Shown here: positions 55,326 to 64,000 of the stretch, piece after piece
Numbering within the stretch: the first letter of the stretch is position 1
How the letters are laid out: every line of letters begins with the position of its first letter
Assembly (NCBI RefSeq): GCF_021568705.1
Contig: NZ_JAKGTH010000006.1
Location: forward strand, 496,001-560,000
Direction: 5' to 3'
DNA: 64,000 nucleotides
Origin: Gillisia lutea
GTDB taxonomy: Bacteria; Bacteroidota; Bacteroidia; Flavobacteriales; Flavobacteriaceae
Notes under the pieces: generated by a model
Databases searched by the model: none
Told to the model about the DNA's origin: nothing
What the model saw: the letters and a program-made list of their open reading frames with translations, nothing else
Made by a program: the position numbers and the translations under genes

Positions 55326-55841
55326 ATGAAAAAGGCAGAAATAATTTCCAGAAAGAACCAGCTTATTGAGCGCATGGGAGTGTACCTGGAAAATGAGGAT
55401 AATATGGCGCCACTTGAAGCCAGAATATTTTCAACCCTCATTTTAACGGGAAAGAAAGGTATTACTTTCGAACAACTGGTTACAGATCTTTGTGCCAGCA
55501 AAAGTACTATCTGTACTCATTTAAACACCCTTCAAGTCTCTGGAAGAGCAAATTACTATACCAAGACCGGAGACAGAAAGCGATATTTTACCGTAGCTCC
55601 CAATAGGCTTATTCAGGTAATGGATGAGATGCTTCAAAAATGGAATTCACAATATGATATTCATAAAGAGGCTTTAGAGTACAAAGAATTGGTAAATACA
55701 CTTGAAGAAACCTCTTTAGAACATGAATTCGACTTAGAATTCCACCAAGATTACCTTCAGTTCTTAGAGGAGGTTAGCGCTTCAGTACAAAAACTTAAAA
55801 ATAAAATCATCCAAAAAGAAATACAGAATGAGAACAAGTAA
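55326..55841 (+). CDS. GbsR/MarR-family regulator of the efflux operon
   Basis: A 171-aa winged-helix regulator: KNQLIERMGVYLENEDNMAP, ARIFSTLILTGKKGITFEQL, recognition helix near CASKSTICTHLNTLQVSGRA, wing YYTKTGDRKRYFTV, then a C-terminal dimerisation coiled coil. The GbsR-type N-terminus (GVYLENEDNMAPLEARI) is clear. An open frame extends upstream through the operator and promoter; the ATG at 55326 is chosen. Overlaps the adaptor gene by 14 bp, so regulator and pump are one transcript. Confidence 0.92.
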   Translation: MKKAEIISRKNQLIERMGVYLENEDNMAPLEARIFSTLILTGKKGITFEQLVTDLCASKSTICTHLNTLQVSGRANYYTKTGDRKRYFTVAPNRLIQVMDEMLQKWNSQYDIHKEALEYKELVNTLEETSLEHEFDLEFHQDYLQFLEEVSASVQKLKNKIIQKEIQNENK

Positions 55842-56958
55842 ATTTTTATATATCTCCCTTACCGCCATTGGCATGCTCGTATTTTTCACCGCATGTAATG
55901 ACTCAGGAGCACAGCCTCAGGCACAAGCAGCTCCAGGTGCGTTCCCAACTGTAAAGGTTTCCAGTAGAGATGTAACTTCTTATAAAACATATCCAGCTAG
56001 GGTTGAAGGTACTATAAGTAGTGAGATTCGTCCAAAAGTTAGCGGATATATTCAGGAAGTAGCTGTGCAAGAAGGTCAGCGTGTTAAAAAAGGCCAATTA
56101 TTGTTCCGCTTAGAGACCCAGTCTTTAAGTCAGGATGCCTCAGCTGCTAATGCGAATGTAAAAGCTGCACAGGTTGAGGTTGATAAATTAAAGCCGTTGG
56201 TTGATAAAAATATTATTAGTTCTGTTCAATTGGAAACTGCCAAGGCTAAACTTGCCCAGGCAAAAAGTGCTTATAATAGTATTGCAGCTAATATTGATTA
56301 TGCCAGAGTAAAAAGCCCCGTAGAAGGCGTGGTGGGTTCCATCAATTTTAGAGAAGGCGCTTTGGTTAGCGCGCAAGATCCAAGAGCACTCACTACAGTA
56401 TCAGACATTGCTGAGGTTTACGCCAATTTTTCCATGAATGAAAAAGACTTTATTGGCTTTTCTAAAAATGCCGAAGGAGCAAGTCTAGAAGAGAAAATTG
56501 CCAATCTGCCAGAGATCAAATTATTGCTTGCAGATGGATCGGAATATAGTGAAGCAGGAAAGATCGAAACAATTTCGGGAGATATCAATGCTCAAACCGG
56601 AAGTGTAACTTTCAGGGCAAAGTTCAGCAATTCTCAAGGTTTGCTTAGAAACGGTAGTAGTGTGAGTATTCTTATTCCCGAAATTTATAAAGATGTATTA
56701 GTAGTACCTACACTTTCAACTTTTGAAAGACAAGGCAAGACCTTTGTTTATAAAGTAGCAGAAAACGATAGTATTTACACTGCCGCTGTAGAGATAGCCG
56801 CTAAAGTGGATAATCTTAGCGTAGTTATTTCCGGACTGAACAACAACGATGAAATCCTGGCTAAAGGAGTTGGAAAAGTAAAATCGGGAATGATGATACA
56901 GCCCCAACTTACCAGCATAGACAGCATCACTAATTCATTTGAACCGGTATTTAAATAA
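55828..56958 (+). CDS. RND efflux periplasmic adaptor (membrane fusion protein)
   Basis: A 376-aa lipoprotein (Cys23 in VFFTAC) linking pump and outer-membrane channel. Barrel-sandwich halves YPARVEGTISSEIRPKVSGY and VKSPVEGVVGSINFREGALV flank an alpha-hairpin (about 85-150); beta-barrel and membrane-proximal domains follow (NGSSVSILIPEIYKDVLVVP). AcrA-like. Confidence 0.95.
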   Translation: MRTSKFLYISLTAIGMLVFFTACNDSGAQPQAQAAPGAFPTVKVSSRDVTSYKTYPARVEGTISSEIRPKVSGYIQEVAVQEGQRVKKGQLLFRLETQSLSQDASAANANVKAAQVEVDKLKPLVDKNIISSVQLETAKAKLAQAKSAYNSIAANIDYARVKSPVEGVVGSINFREGALVSAQDPRALTTVSDIAEVYANFSMNEKDFIGFSKNAEGASLEEKIANLPEIKLLLADGSEYSEAGKIETISGDINAQTGSVTFRAKFSNSQGLLRNGSSVSILIPEIYKDVLVVPTLSTFERQGKTFVYKVAENDSIYTAAVEIAAKVDNLSVVISGLNNNDEILAKGVGKVKSGMMIQPQLTSIDSITNSFEPVFK

Positions 56959-56963
56959 AAAAT

Positions 56964-59900
56964 ATGCTTAAAACTTTTATACAACGACCGGTACTCTCTA
57001 CCGTGATCTCTCTCTTATTATTAATTTTAGGAGTGATCTCACTTACCACATTACCAGTAACTCAATATCCCGATATTGCTCCTCCCACGGTACAAGTTAG
57101 TGCCGGATATCCCGGAGCGAATGCTGAAACTATCTTAGAAAGTGTTATAATTCCTATAGAAGAACAAATTAATGGGGTTGAAGGAATGACCTATATAACT
57201 TCTACTGCCAGCAACGATGGTTCGGCCAGCATACAGGTTTTCTTTGATCAGGACACCGATCCCGACATTGCTGCGGTGAATGTGCAAAACAGAGTATCCA
57301 GAGCCAATGCCTTATTACCACAGGCCGTGATCCAAAATGGGATTATTGTTCAAAAACAACAAACAAGTGCCCTGATGTATTTCTCTATCTATTCTGAAAA
57401 TGACGAATATGATGGTACGTATCTTGAAAATTATATGAATATCAACATTATTCCTGAGTTACAAAGGATTAATGGGGTTGGGGAAGCCCGATCTTTTGGT
57501 GGGAAGAATTACGCTATCAGAATTTGGTTAGATCCTGAAAAAATGGCTTCCTATAGCCTGGTTCCTTCCGATGTTTCTGCCGCATTAAGCGAGCAGAGTT
57601 TAGAGGCTGCTGCAGGTTCTATAGGACAAAATAGCGGTCAGAATTTTGAATATGTGCTTCGGTATAAAGGAAGATATAAGACTGCCGAGGAATACGGAGA
57701 TATTATTTTAAAGGCTCTGGACAACGGACAGATACTAAGATTACAGGATGTTGCCGAGGTAGAACTGGATGCACAAGGTTATTCTTCTAAAGCATTGGTG
57801 AATGGAAATCCTGGTGTTAACGTGGGGATTTTTCAAACTCCGGGTTCTAATGCTCAGGAAATCATTGAGGACATTCAAGTTAAATTAGAATCCCTAAAAA
57901 AGGATTTTCCGGAGGGGGTTAATTATTTCATCAATTACAACACAAACGATTTCTTAACAGCATCCATAGATAAGGTAACCGTAACTTTAATAGAAGCCTT
58001 TTTATTGGTGTTTATAGTTGTATTCATCTTCTTGCAAGATGTAAAAGCTACCGTTATCCCGGTAATAGCTGTTCCGGTTTCAATTATCGGAACATTTTTC
58101 TTCTTGAATTTATTAGGGTATAGTATCAACCTGCTTACCTTGTTTGCGCTTGTACTGGCCATTGGAATTGTGGTAGATGACGCGATTGTGGTGGTAGAGG
58201 CCGTATATGCCAAGATTGAAGGCGGCGCCAAAACTGCTGAAGAAGCCAGTATTTCAGCCATGGGTGAGATCTCAGGTGCTATTATCTCTATAACGCTTGT
58301 AATGGCAGCAGTATTTATACCGGTAACATTTCTAACTGGTCCAACAGGGGTATTCTATCAACAATTTGGGGTAACCTTAATTATTGCTGTAATTATTTCT
58401 GCAGTAAATGCTCTTACTTTAAGTCCTGCGTTATGTGCTATTTTCTTAAAACCTCATCAAGAGGAAGGCGAAAAGAAAAAAACTTTTCTTCAACGTTTTT
58501 ACGATGCATTTAATACAGGCTTTGCAGCTTCCACCAGAAAATATGTACGAGGAGTACAATTTCTTACCTCGCATAAATGGATTACAGCTCTAGTATTGAT
58601 AGCTGCTATTGCAGCTACATTTTGGGCGGCAAAATCTACACCTACGGGATTTGTTCCTACAGAAGACAGAGGAATCATCTTTATGAACCTTGAATTGCCG
58701 GAAGGCGCTTCTATGGATCGTACCGCTCAAGTAACTGAAACTTTATACAAGGAGATTATCAAGATACCCGGAGTACGTGGTGCTTCGATGATTAATGGTA
58801 GAAACTTTTTCTCTGGTGCAGGTGGATCTTATGCCCTCGGATTTATACCTCTGGATACATGGGATAAAAGGACCCACGACGATATTAGCATAGAAAGTAT
58901 CACTGCCCAACTCAATAAACTGGCGGCAATGAATGCCCCGGATGCGAAAGTGATTTTCTTCCAACCGCCAAGTATTCCCGGTTTTGGGTCTTCAGACGGA
59001 TTTGAAGCTAAGTTGTTAGACAGAACAGGAGGAAGTTTCAATGAACTGGATAAGGTAGCTTCCGATTTTACCGGTGCACTTATTCAAAAGAATGAGATAG
59101 CCTTTGCTTCCAATTCGTTTAGTACCAATTTCCCTCAATATCAAATCGATATCAACATTGCTACAGCAAAACGCGCGGGAGTATCGGTTAGTGACATTTT
59201 GAGATCGTTGCAAGGGTATGTAGGAGGAATTTTCGCAGCAGATTTCAGTCGCTTTGGAAAACAATACCGAGTATATATTCAAAGTTTACCAAACGATAGA
59301 GCCACGCCGGATGATCTCAGTAAGATGTTTGTGAGAAATAATCAGGGGCAAATGGCTCCAATAAGTGAATTTATCACTTTGGAAAGAGTATATGGACCAC
59401 AATCGGTGAATAGGTTCAACCTTTTTAATGCCGTTACGCTCAATGGTTCTGCAGCCCCCGGATTTAGTTCAGGAGATGCCATTGCACAAATAGATCAATT
59501 AGCAGAAGAAACCTTGCCTGAAGGTTATGATATTGCCTATTCCGGTTTGACCCGAGAGGAGATCGCATCAGGAGGACAGGCTTCTACCATTTTTCTATTA
59601 AGTTTAGTGTTTGTGTATTTCTTATTGGCCGCACAGTATGAAAGTTATCTCATCCCATTTTCAGTATTGCTGACTTTACCTGTGGGAATTATGGGAGCTT
59701 TTCTAACTATAAAATTTGCAGGATTAGAAAATAACATCTTCTTCCAGATTGCGCTTATCATGCTTCTGGGCTTACTCGCAAAAAATGCGATTTTAATAGT
59801 TGAATTTGCTGTTCAAAGACGAAAGGATGGAATGAGCATTGTCGATGCTGCTATAGATGCCGCGCGAGTTCGACTTCGACCTATACTAATGACTTCTTTC

Positions 59901-60113
59901 GCCTTTATTCTTGGTTTGATGCCATTGGTGCTTGCTAACGGAGTGGGAGCTATAGGAAACAGATCTATTGGTACCGGTGCGGTAGGAGGACTTTTAGTAG
60001 GAACTATTTTGGGAGTATTTGTAACCCCTATCTTCTTTATAGTATTCCAAAGTTTACAAGAAAAGATCAGCAGAAAACCAAAACCGGACACTCAATCAAT
60101 TTCAAAATATTAA
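56964..60113 (+). CDS. RND efflux pump, HAE1 (AcrB-like)
   Basis: A 1049-aa inner-membrane proton-driven multidrug exporter with 12 TM segments and two large periplasmic loops. Proton-relay residues are kept: the Asp pair in GIVVDDAIVVVEAV near residue 404 and the Lys in LLGLLAKNAILIVEFA. TLPVTQYPDIAPPTVQVSA and GFVPTEDRGIIFMNLELPEG are AcrB hallmarks. Starts 5 bp after the adaptor; stop overlaps next start (TAATG). Confidence 0.97.
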   Translation: MLKTFIQRPVLSTVISLLLLILGVISLTTLPVTQYPDIAPPTVQVSAGYPGANAETILESVIIPIEEQINGVEGMTYITSTASNDGSASIQVFFDQDTDPDIAAVNVQNRVSRANALLPQAVIQNGIIVQKQQTSALMYFSIYSENDEYDGTYLENYMNINIIPELQRINGVGEARSFGGKNYAIRIWLDPEKMASYSLVPSDVSAALSEQSLEAAAGSIGQNSGQNFEYVLRYKGRYKTAEEYGDIILKALDNGQILRLQDVAEVELDAQGYSSKALVNGNPGVNVGIFQTPGSNAQEIIEDIQVKLESLKKDFPEGVNYFINYNTNDFLTASIDKVTVTLIEAFLLVFIVVFIFLQDVKATVIPVIAVPVSIIGTFFFLNLLGYSINLLTLFALVLAIGIVVDDAIVVVEAVYAKIEGGAKTAEEASISAMGEISGAIISITLVMAAVFIPVTFLTGPTGVFYQQFGVTLIIAVIISAVNALTLSPALCAIFLKPHQEEGEKKKTFLQRFYDAFNTGFAASTRKYVRGVQFLTSHKWITALVLIAAIAATFWAAKSTPTGFVPTEDRGIIFMNLELPEGASMDRTAQVTETLYKEIIKIPGVRGASMINGRNFFSGAGGSYALGFIPLDTWDKRTHDDISIESITAQLNKLAAMNAPDAKVIFFQPPSIPGFGSSDGFEAKLLDRTGGSFNELDKVASDFTGALIQKNEIAFASNSFSTNFPQYQIDINIATAKRAGVSVSDILRSLQGYVGGIFAADFSRFGKQYRVYIQSLPNDRATPDDLSKMFVRNNQGQMAPISEFITLERVYGPQSVNRFNLFNAVTLNGSAAPGFSSGDAIAQIDQLAEETLPEGYDIAYSGLTREEIASGGQASTIFLLSLVFVYFLLAAQYESYLIPFSVLLTLPVGIMGAFLTIKFAGLENNIFFQIALIMLLGLLAKNAILIVEFAVQRRKDGMSIVDAAIDAARVRLRPILMTSFAFILGLMPLVLANGVGAIGNRSIGTGAVGGLLVGTILGVFVTPIFFIVFQSLQEKISRKPKPDTQSISKY

Positions 60114-61531
60114 TGCTTTTATATATGAAAAAGCTTACCCTATATAAATCTTTTCTAATCGCAGCCATTCCTTTGCTTTTCCAAGCGTGTTTTGTTGCAA
60201 AAGATTATAAAAGAGAAGAGGCACTTGTCCCTCAAGAAAATCTTTTTAGAACCGATGCCATACCTCAAGATAGTTTGAGTATGGCAGAGGTATCTTGGAG
60301 AGAACTTTTTACCGACCCAATTCTAGCATCTTATATTGAAGAAGGTTTACAAAACAATCTGGATATTAGAATTGCTTTACAACAAATTCTAGCTGCAGAA
60401 GCTTATGTGAACCAGGGTAAGTCTGGATATCTACCAACTTTAGGAGCAAGTACGGGTGTTTCCCGTCAGGAGTTCTCCAAAAATTCAAACCCTAATCAAG
60501 CAGCTATTGGTAATTTTACCCAGTATGAAGTTGCAGCCAACCTTTCATGGGAAGCAGATATATGGGGGAAGATTCGCAGTAATAAACGCGCTTTCGATGC
60601 TTCATATCTTCAAAGCGTTGCTGCGCATCAAGCTGTTAAAACCAGATTGATCGCTTCTATTGCTACTACTTATTACCAACTTTTGGCTTTAGATGAACAA
60701 AGAAAAATTACCCTTGAAACTATAGATACGAGAAGTGAAAGCTTAGAAACCACTCAAGCCCTAAAAGAGGCAGGAAATTTAACAGAAGTGGGCGTAAAAC
60801 AGACCGAAGCTCAATTAAATACGGCAAAAGCACTCTTACTGGATATTGAGAATCAAATTAGAGTTCAGGAAAATTCCCTCTCTATTTTATTAGGTCAGGC
60901 TCCACAGGCTTTAGAACGAGGAAGCTTAGAAAATCAAATTATTACTAGCGATTTAAATATTGGGATCCCTGCCCAATTATTAAGTAACCGCCCGGATATT
61001 TTGGAGGCAGAATATAATTTGATCAATGCTTTTGAACTTACCAATGTGGCAAAAAGTAATTTCTATCCTTCCTTACAGATAACCGCTTCCGGAGGATTTC
61101 AAAGTCTGGATCTGGAAAAACTATTTGATGTAAATTCTCTGTTTGCAAGTATGGTTGGTTCTTTAACGCAACCTATCTTTAACGGAAGAAGGATTAGAAC
61201 CGAATACGAGGTTTCTCAAGCAAGACAAGAAGAAGCTAAATTGAATTTTCAACGTGCGCTACTTAATGCGGGAAAAGAAGTTTCTGATGCATTATACGCC
61301 TATCAATATAACACCCAGAAAATAGAAGTAAAATCTTTAGAGTTCGATGCTTACAATAAAGCTACAGGATATTCAGAAGAGCTACTGGATAATGGACTTG
61401 TAAACTATTTAGAGGTATTAATTGCCAGACAAAACAGTTTAAACTCTCAAATTGATATGGTAAATGCTAAATTCAGTCAGCTCGAAGCAATGGTAGAGTT
61501 ATACAGAGCCCTTGGCGGCGGCTGGAGATAA
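60113..61531 (+). CDS. Outer-membrane efflux factor (NodT/TolC family)
   Basis: A 472-aa lipoprotein-type channel (lipobox LLFQAC) completing the tripartite pump. Internal duplication of the OEP domain with QQILAAEAYVNQGKSGYLPT, WEADIWGKIRSNKRAFDASY and LSNRPDILEAEYNLINA. Start is coupled to the pump stop (TAATG); a second ATG 12 bp in (MKKLTLYK) could be used instead. Confidence 0.95.
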   Translation: MLLYMKKLTLYKSFLIAAIPLLFQACFVAKDYKREEALVPQENLFRTDAIPQDSLSMAEVSWRELFTDPILASYIEEGLQNNLDIRIALQQILAAEAYVNQGKSGYLPTLGASTGVSRQEFSKNSNPNQAAIGNFTQYEVAANLSWEADIWGKIRSNKRAFDASYLQSVAAHQAVKTRLIASIATTYYQLLALDEQRKITLETIDTRSESLETTQALKEAGNLTEVGVKQTEAQLNTAKALLLDIENQIRVQENSLSILLGQAPQALERGSLENQIITSDLNIGIPAQLLSNRPDILEAEYNLINAFELTNVAKSNFYPSLQITASGGFQSLDLEKLFDVNSLFASMVGSLTQPIFNGRRIRTEYEVSQARQEEAKLNFQRALLNAGKEVSDALYAYQYNTQKIEVKSLEFDAYNKATGYSEELLDNGLVNYLEVLIARQNSLNSQIDMVNAKFSQLEAMVELYRALGGGWR

Positions 61532-61558
61532 TTTGTTTTATGTTAATTGTTGAAAGGG

Positions 61559-61590
61559 ACAGCCCCAAACTTTTAAAAGTTTGGGGCTGT
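61559..61590. terminator. Terminator of the efflux operon
   Basis: A perfect 32-bp palindrome, ACAGCCCCAAACTTTT pairing with AAAAGTTTGGGGCTGT, followed by TTTGTTT; between convergent operon and pirin gene. Confidence 0.9.
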
Positions 61591-61617
61591 TTTGTTTAAA
61601 TAAAATTGGTTCGATAC

Positions 61618-62493
61618 TTATTCAAGATATCCGAATTTTCCCATATTAACATCATTAAATGCCTGGATGATCTCCTGTTGAGTGTTCATTACAAAAGGAC
61701 CATGTGCTGCTATAGGCTCATCAATTGGTTCTCCACTTAAAACCAACACTATTGCATCTTCCGTGGCTTCAATACTAAAATCTTCACCTTCATTCTCGAA
61801 TAACACCAATTTATCAGTGCCCACAGTTTCTTCATTGTTTACCTTCACTTCCCCTTCAATTACAAGAATAACGGTATTATAATTGGCTGGAAAACTAAAT
61901 TTCACTTTACCCCCTTCGTTCAACTTTGCATTTTGCATGTGCACAGGAGTGAAGGTGGAAGCTGAACCTTTAGTGCCATGATATTCGCCGGCAATAACCT
62001 CAACAATTCCTGCATTGTTAGGAAGTGTTACTTTATTGATATCGGCATTAGCTATTCCCTGATATTTAGGCGGAGTCATTTTATATTTTGCCGGTAGATT
62101 CACCCATAGCTGCACCATTTGGAAATCTCCTCCGGCTTTGCTGAACTCCTCCTCGTGGTATTCTTTATGTAAGATCCCCGAAGCTGCCGTCATCCACTGC
62201 ACGTCACCTTGTGCAATCACACCACTATTCCCAGCACTATCATGATGCGCAATTTTACCCTGATACGCTAAGGTCACAGTTTCAAATCCGCGATGAGGAT
62301 GCACACCAACCCCTCGCGCTTGTGTAGTTGGTGAAAAATAATGTTTAGAGTTATAATCCATCATTATAAATGGACTCATTCTTTCCATATCTAAGTGATA
62401 TCCTCCCGGAATAAAGTTATGCACTCTAAATCCGTCGCCCACCATATGCGGGGCAGGTGGAGAAACAACTAATTCTATCTTCTTTGTTGCCAT
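61618..62493 (-). CDS. Pirin family protein
   Basis: A 291-aa bicupin. Metal-binding His pair and Glu in GVGVHPHRGFETVTLAY and ILHKEYHEEEF in the N-terminal cupin. Pirins may be quercetin dioxygenases or redox-linked regulators; the function here cannot be told. Upstream is the Crp/Fnr gene on the same strand with a 74-bp gap. Confidence 0.94.
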   Translation of the reverse strand: MATKKIELVVSPPAPHMVGDGFRVHNFIPGGYHLDMERMSPFIMMDYNSKHYFSPTTQARGVGVHPHRGFETVTLAYQGKIAHHDSAGNSGVIAQGDVQWMTAASGILHKEYHEEEFSKAGGDFQMVQLWVNLPAKYKMTPPKYQGIANADINKVTLPNNAGIVEVIAGEYHGTKGSASTFTPVHMQNAKLNEGGKVKFSFPANYNTVILVIEGEVKVNNEETVGTDKLVLFENEGEDFSIEATEDAIVLVLSGEPIDEPIAAHGPFVMNTQQEIIQAFNDVNMGKFGYLE

Positions 62494-62567
62494 TTTTTAT
62501 AGATTTTTAATTTACACTATAAAATTAAGCAGCTTTCTAAAGAATTACATTGATGTATGATAAGAAG

Positions 62568-63167
62568 TTATTTTGAATTCGGTTTAAAGTTACGACGTGC
62601 TAGTTCTTTTCGTACCCTGCTTAAACTTTCTGGGGTTATTCCTAAGTAGGAAGCTATCATCCACAGCGGCACTCGCAATAAAAGGTCTGGATAGAGCTCA
62701 ATGAAATGCATATAGCGCTTTTCTGCGCTGGCACTTATAAGTAAATTTATTCTGGTTTGTAAATGCCGAATATGGTTGTGCAGTAAGCGTTCATTTTCCA
62801 TCCTGAAAGAAGGACTTATTTCAGAGATTTTTGACACAAAATCCTTTTCTAAATAGATGATTTCGGCATCTTCTATAACATCTATATAAAGTTGTGAAGG
62901 TGCATCGAAGTAGGCACTGCTTCTATCGCTTATTATCCACTTTTCTGGTGCAAACTGTATAATGTGCTCCTTACCGTTTTCATCAAGAGTATAGGCTCTT
63001 AAAAGCCCTGTTTCAACAAAAAAGGAATGTGTACAAACCTGGTTTTCTTTTAGCAATAACTTTCCTTTCTCTACTTTTTCGCATTTCAATCCCATACCAA
63101 TTTGCTCGAATTGAACATCGGTAATATCAGTATTTGTTTGAAGAAAATTCTTAAAGTTTTCCAGCAT
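62568..63167 (-). CDS. Crp/Fnr-family regulator
   Basis: A 199-aa regulator with a cyclic-nucleotide-binding-like N-terminal beta-roll (VEKGKLLLKENQVCTHSFFV, ETGLLRAYTLDENGKEHIIQ) and a C-terminal helix-turn-helix (VPLWMIASYLGITPESLSRV). No Fnr-type cysteine cluster is present. Common in Bacteroidetes; ligand unknown. It starts 10 bp after the YCII lipoprotein gene. Confidence 0.94.
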   Translation of the reverse strand: MLENFKNFLQTNTDITDVQFEQIGMGLKCEKVEKGKLLLKENQVCTHSFFVETGLLRAYTLDENGKEHIIQFAPEKWIISDRSSAYFDAPSQLYIDVIEDAEIIYLEKDFVSKISEISPSFRMENERLLHNHIRHLQTRINLLISASAEKRYMHFIELYPDLLLRVPLWMIASYLGITPESLSRVRKELARRNFKPNSK

Positions 63168-63177
63168 GAAATAAAGC

Positions 63178-63666
63178 TTATTTCAGTTTACTACCTTTTG
63201 CCGCCCACCAGGGGTGAACTTCAACTTTAAGACGACCGGCTTTTACCATAGGATCAAGTTTTGCCAAACTATCGGCCATTTTCATTGTAGGAGTGTTGTA
63301 CACCACTATGCCCCTTATTTCTCCATCATCCCCAAATGGACCAATCAGGCTTGCATATCCTTCATCGGCCATTCTCCCTAAATGCTCCAAATGCTGTTTT
63401 TGTAACTGCGCAGTTTGTAGAGAATCCTGAGTTCTGTTTTCACCACTTTTCAGGAAAACTATATAATACTCCTGCATTAAATAGGTAGTATCCTCCTCTT
63501 TATAGGTAAAAGTTTGATGCCCATTAGCATTTAAATCTGCAACCTGTTGCTCTAAAGTAGGCTGTTCTTCTAAATCAGGTATTTCTAATTCTTTAACTTC
63601 TTCTTTTTTCTGCTGGCATGAACTAAGGCTTATAAGCACGCTTATTCCTAAAATTATTCTTTTCAT
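63178..63666 (-). CDS. Lipoprotein with YCII-like domain
   Basis: A 162-aa lipoprotein (MKRIILGISVLISLSSC, Cys17). The mature C-terminal part (about 75-155) reads as a YCII domain: YYIVFLKSGENRTQDSLQTA, HLEHLGRMADEGYASLIGPF, RGIVVYNTPTMKMADSLAKL, DPMVKAGRLKVEVHPWW, with the conserved Asp-Pro and His. YCII proteins are normally cytosolic, so export is unusual. An upstream in-frame ATG (9 residues earlier) would spoil the signal. Confidence 0.9.
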   Translation of the reverse strand: MKRIILGISVLISLSSCQQKKEEVKELEIPDLEEQPTLEQQVADLNANGHQTFTYKEEDTTYLMQEYYIVFLKSGENRTQDSLQTAQLQKQHLEHLGRMADEGYASLIGPFGDDGEIRGIVVYNTPTMKMADSLAKLDPMVKAGRLKVEVHPWWAAKGSKLK

Positions 63667-63689
63667 CTGCTGATTTTTATTATAAAGTA

Positions 63690-64000
63690 TCAATTCCCTT
63701 CTTTCCAGTTCTTATAGGGATTGCTGCTTAATTGAGAATTATAATAACGAACATCCCCCGTTACCTCTTTCCCCAACCATTCCGGTTTCTCAAAACTATC
63801 TTCTTCAGAAGTCAGTTCAATTTCGGCAAGCATTAGTCCTTCATTTTCTCCAATGAATTCATCTATCTCAAAAGTAAATTTTCCGGCCTTCACCAAATAA
63901 CGGACTTTTTCAATCTTACCAGGTTCGCATAACAGCAAGAGTTGTTCAGCTTCATCAACAGCAATCTCTTTCTCCCATTCAAACCTGCTCATCCCGCTTT
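63690..64000 (-). CDS. CYTH-domain protein, 5' end outside window
   Basis: The visible C-terminal ~100 residues (RFEWEKEIAVDEAEQLLLLC, KVRYLVKAGKFTFEIDEFIG, LMLAEIELTSEEDSFEKPEW, GDVRYYNSQLSSNPYKNW) belong to the CYTH/triphosphate-tunnel family, e.g. inorganic triphosphatase or class IV adenylate cyclase. The frame stays open to the window edge and the N-terminal EIERK signature is missing, so the first visible Met is not the start. In Bacteroidetes such proteins are usually about 155 aa. Confidence 0.9.
   Translation of the reverse strand, partial: SGMSRFEWEKEIAVDEAEQLLLLCEPGKIEKVRYLVKAGKFTFEIDEFIGENEGLMLAEIELTSEEDSFEKPEWLGKEVTGDVRYYNSQLSSNPYKNWKEGN

Noticed and set aside
59813-60091. Antisense frame in the RND pump gene
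   Set aside because: Opposite-strand shadow of the pump; repetitive Ala/Pro/Thr content typical of such shadows.
1-64000. CRISPR arrays, tRNA, rRNA, prophage or insertion sequences
   Set aside because: No regularly spaced repeats, cloverleaf sequences, integrase or transposase genes were found by reading the gaps and genes.

Overview
The window is an AT-rich, densely packed chromosomal segment from a member of the Flavobacteriaceae (Bacteroidetes). The genus is not decided by the sequence. Evidence for this placement: at least nine start regions carry the Bacteroidetes -7 promoter element TAnnTTTG; the suf region carries the Bacteroidetes-restricted families DUF2480 and DUF3078; succinate dehydrogenase is the sdhCAB type; and there is a SusC/RagA-like TonB receptor, DUF5689, and many short LxxC lipoproteins. 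I see no rRNA, tRNA, CRISPR array, prophage or insertion sequence. No gene-free stretch exceeds 300 bases; the longest (12124-12389 and 18559-18820) hold promoters.

Layout. 1-2114: 3'-truncated large secreted protein with CARDB-like repeats. 2305-8561: glycyl-tRNA synthetase, a coiled-coil membrane protein, ComF, an Ig-like lipoprotein, a nitrilase-family amidase and a DUF1440-like protein. 8634-12123: sdhCAB. 12390-18558: CbpA/CbpM chaperone pair, aminopeptidase P, BrnQ, an alpha/beta hydrolase, a small zinc-ribbon-like protein and ThiL. 18821-27245: Fe-S cluster assembly, with a first unit (A-type carrier, sufB, lipoprotein, sufC, sufD, sufS) closed by a terminator, then a lipoprotein, then a second unit (sufE, sufT, DUF2480, DUF3078) with its own promoter. 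27393-34073: HflX, then a TonB receptor and DUF5689 lipoprotein divergent from an exported endonuclease/phosphatase. 34075-36012: PA0069-type radical SAM protein and an enoyl-CoA hydratase.

36079-48104 is dominated by heme synthesis: a histidine kinase, hemJ (GTG start), a MATE transporter and hemH on the minus strand; an AraC/PchR-like regulator; then hemA-hemC-hemD-hemE-orf131-hemF and hemB on the plus strand. Every step from glutamyl-tRNA to protoheme is present except glutamate-1-semialdehyde aminotransferase (hemL). A Fur-box-like palindrome sits between the regulator and the hemA promoter. Together with suf and sdh, this makes the window rich in iron, Fe-S and heme functions.

48231-54249: two unknown small proteins, a DNA alkyltransferase, a PolB-like exonuclease, an ALDH7-type dehydrogenase, 3-hydroxyanthranilate dioxygenase and an exported isoaspartyl peptidase. 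54378-61531: an outer-membrane phospholipase A, then a four-gene RND efflux operon (GbsR/MarR regulator, adaptor, pump, outer-membrane factor) whose promoter contains a perfect 11-bp inverted repeat, the likely autoregulatory operator. 61618-64000: pirin, a Crp/Fnr regulator, a YCII-domain lipoprotein and a 5'-truncated CYTH protein.

Most of the window is core metabolism. The observations most worth following are the unknown partners inside the suf and heme operons, the Fur-like box at hemA, the efflux operator, the receptor/endonuclease locus, and a set of genes whose -7 element lies only 4-5 nt before the start codon. In one of these, glyS, the promoter lies inside the preceding gene's terminator.
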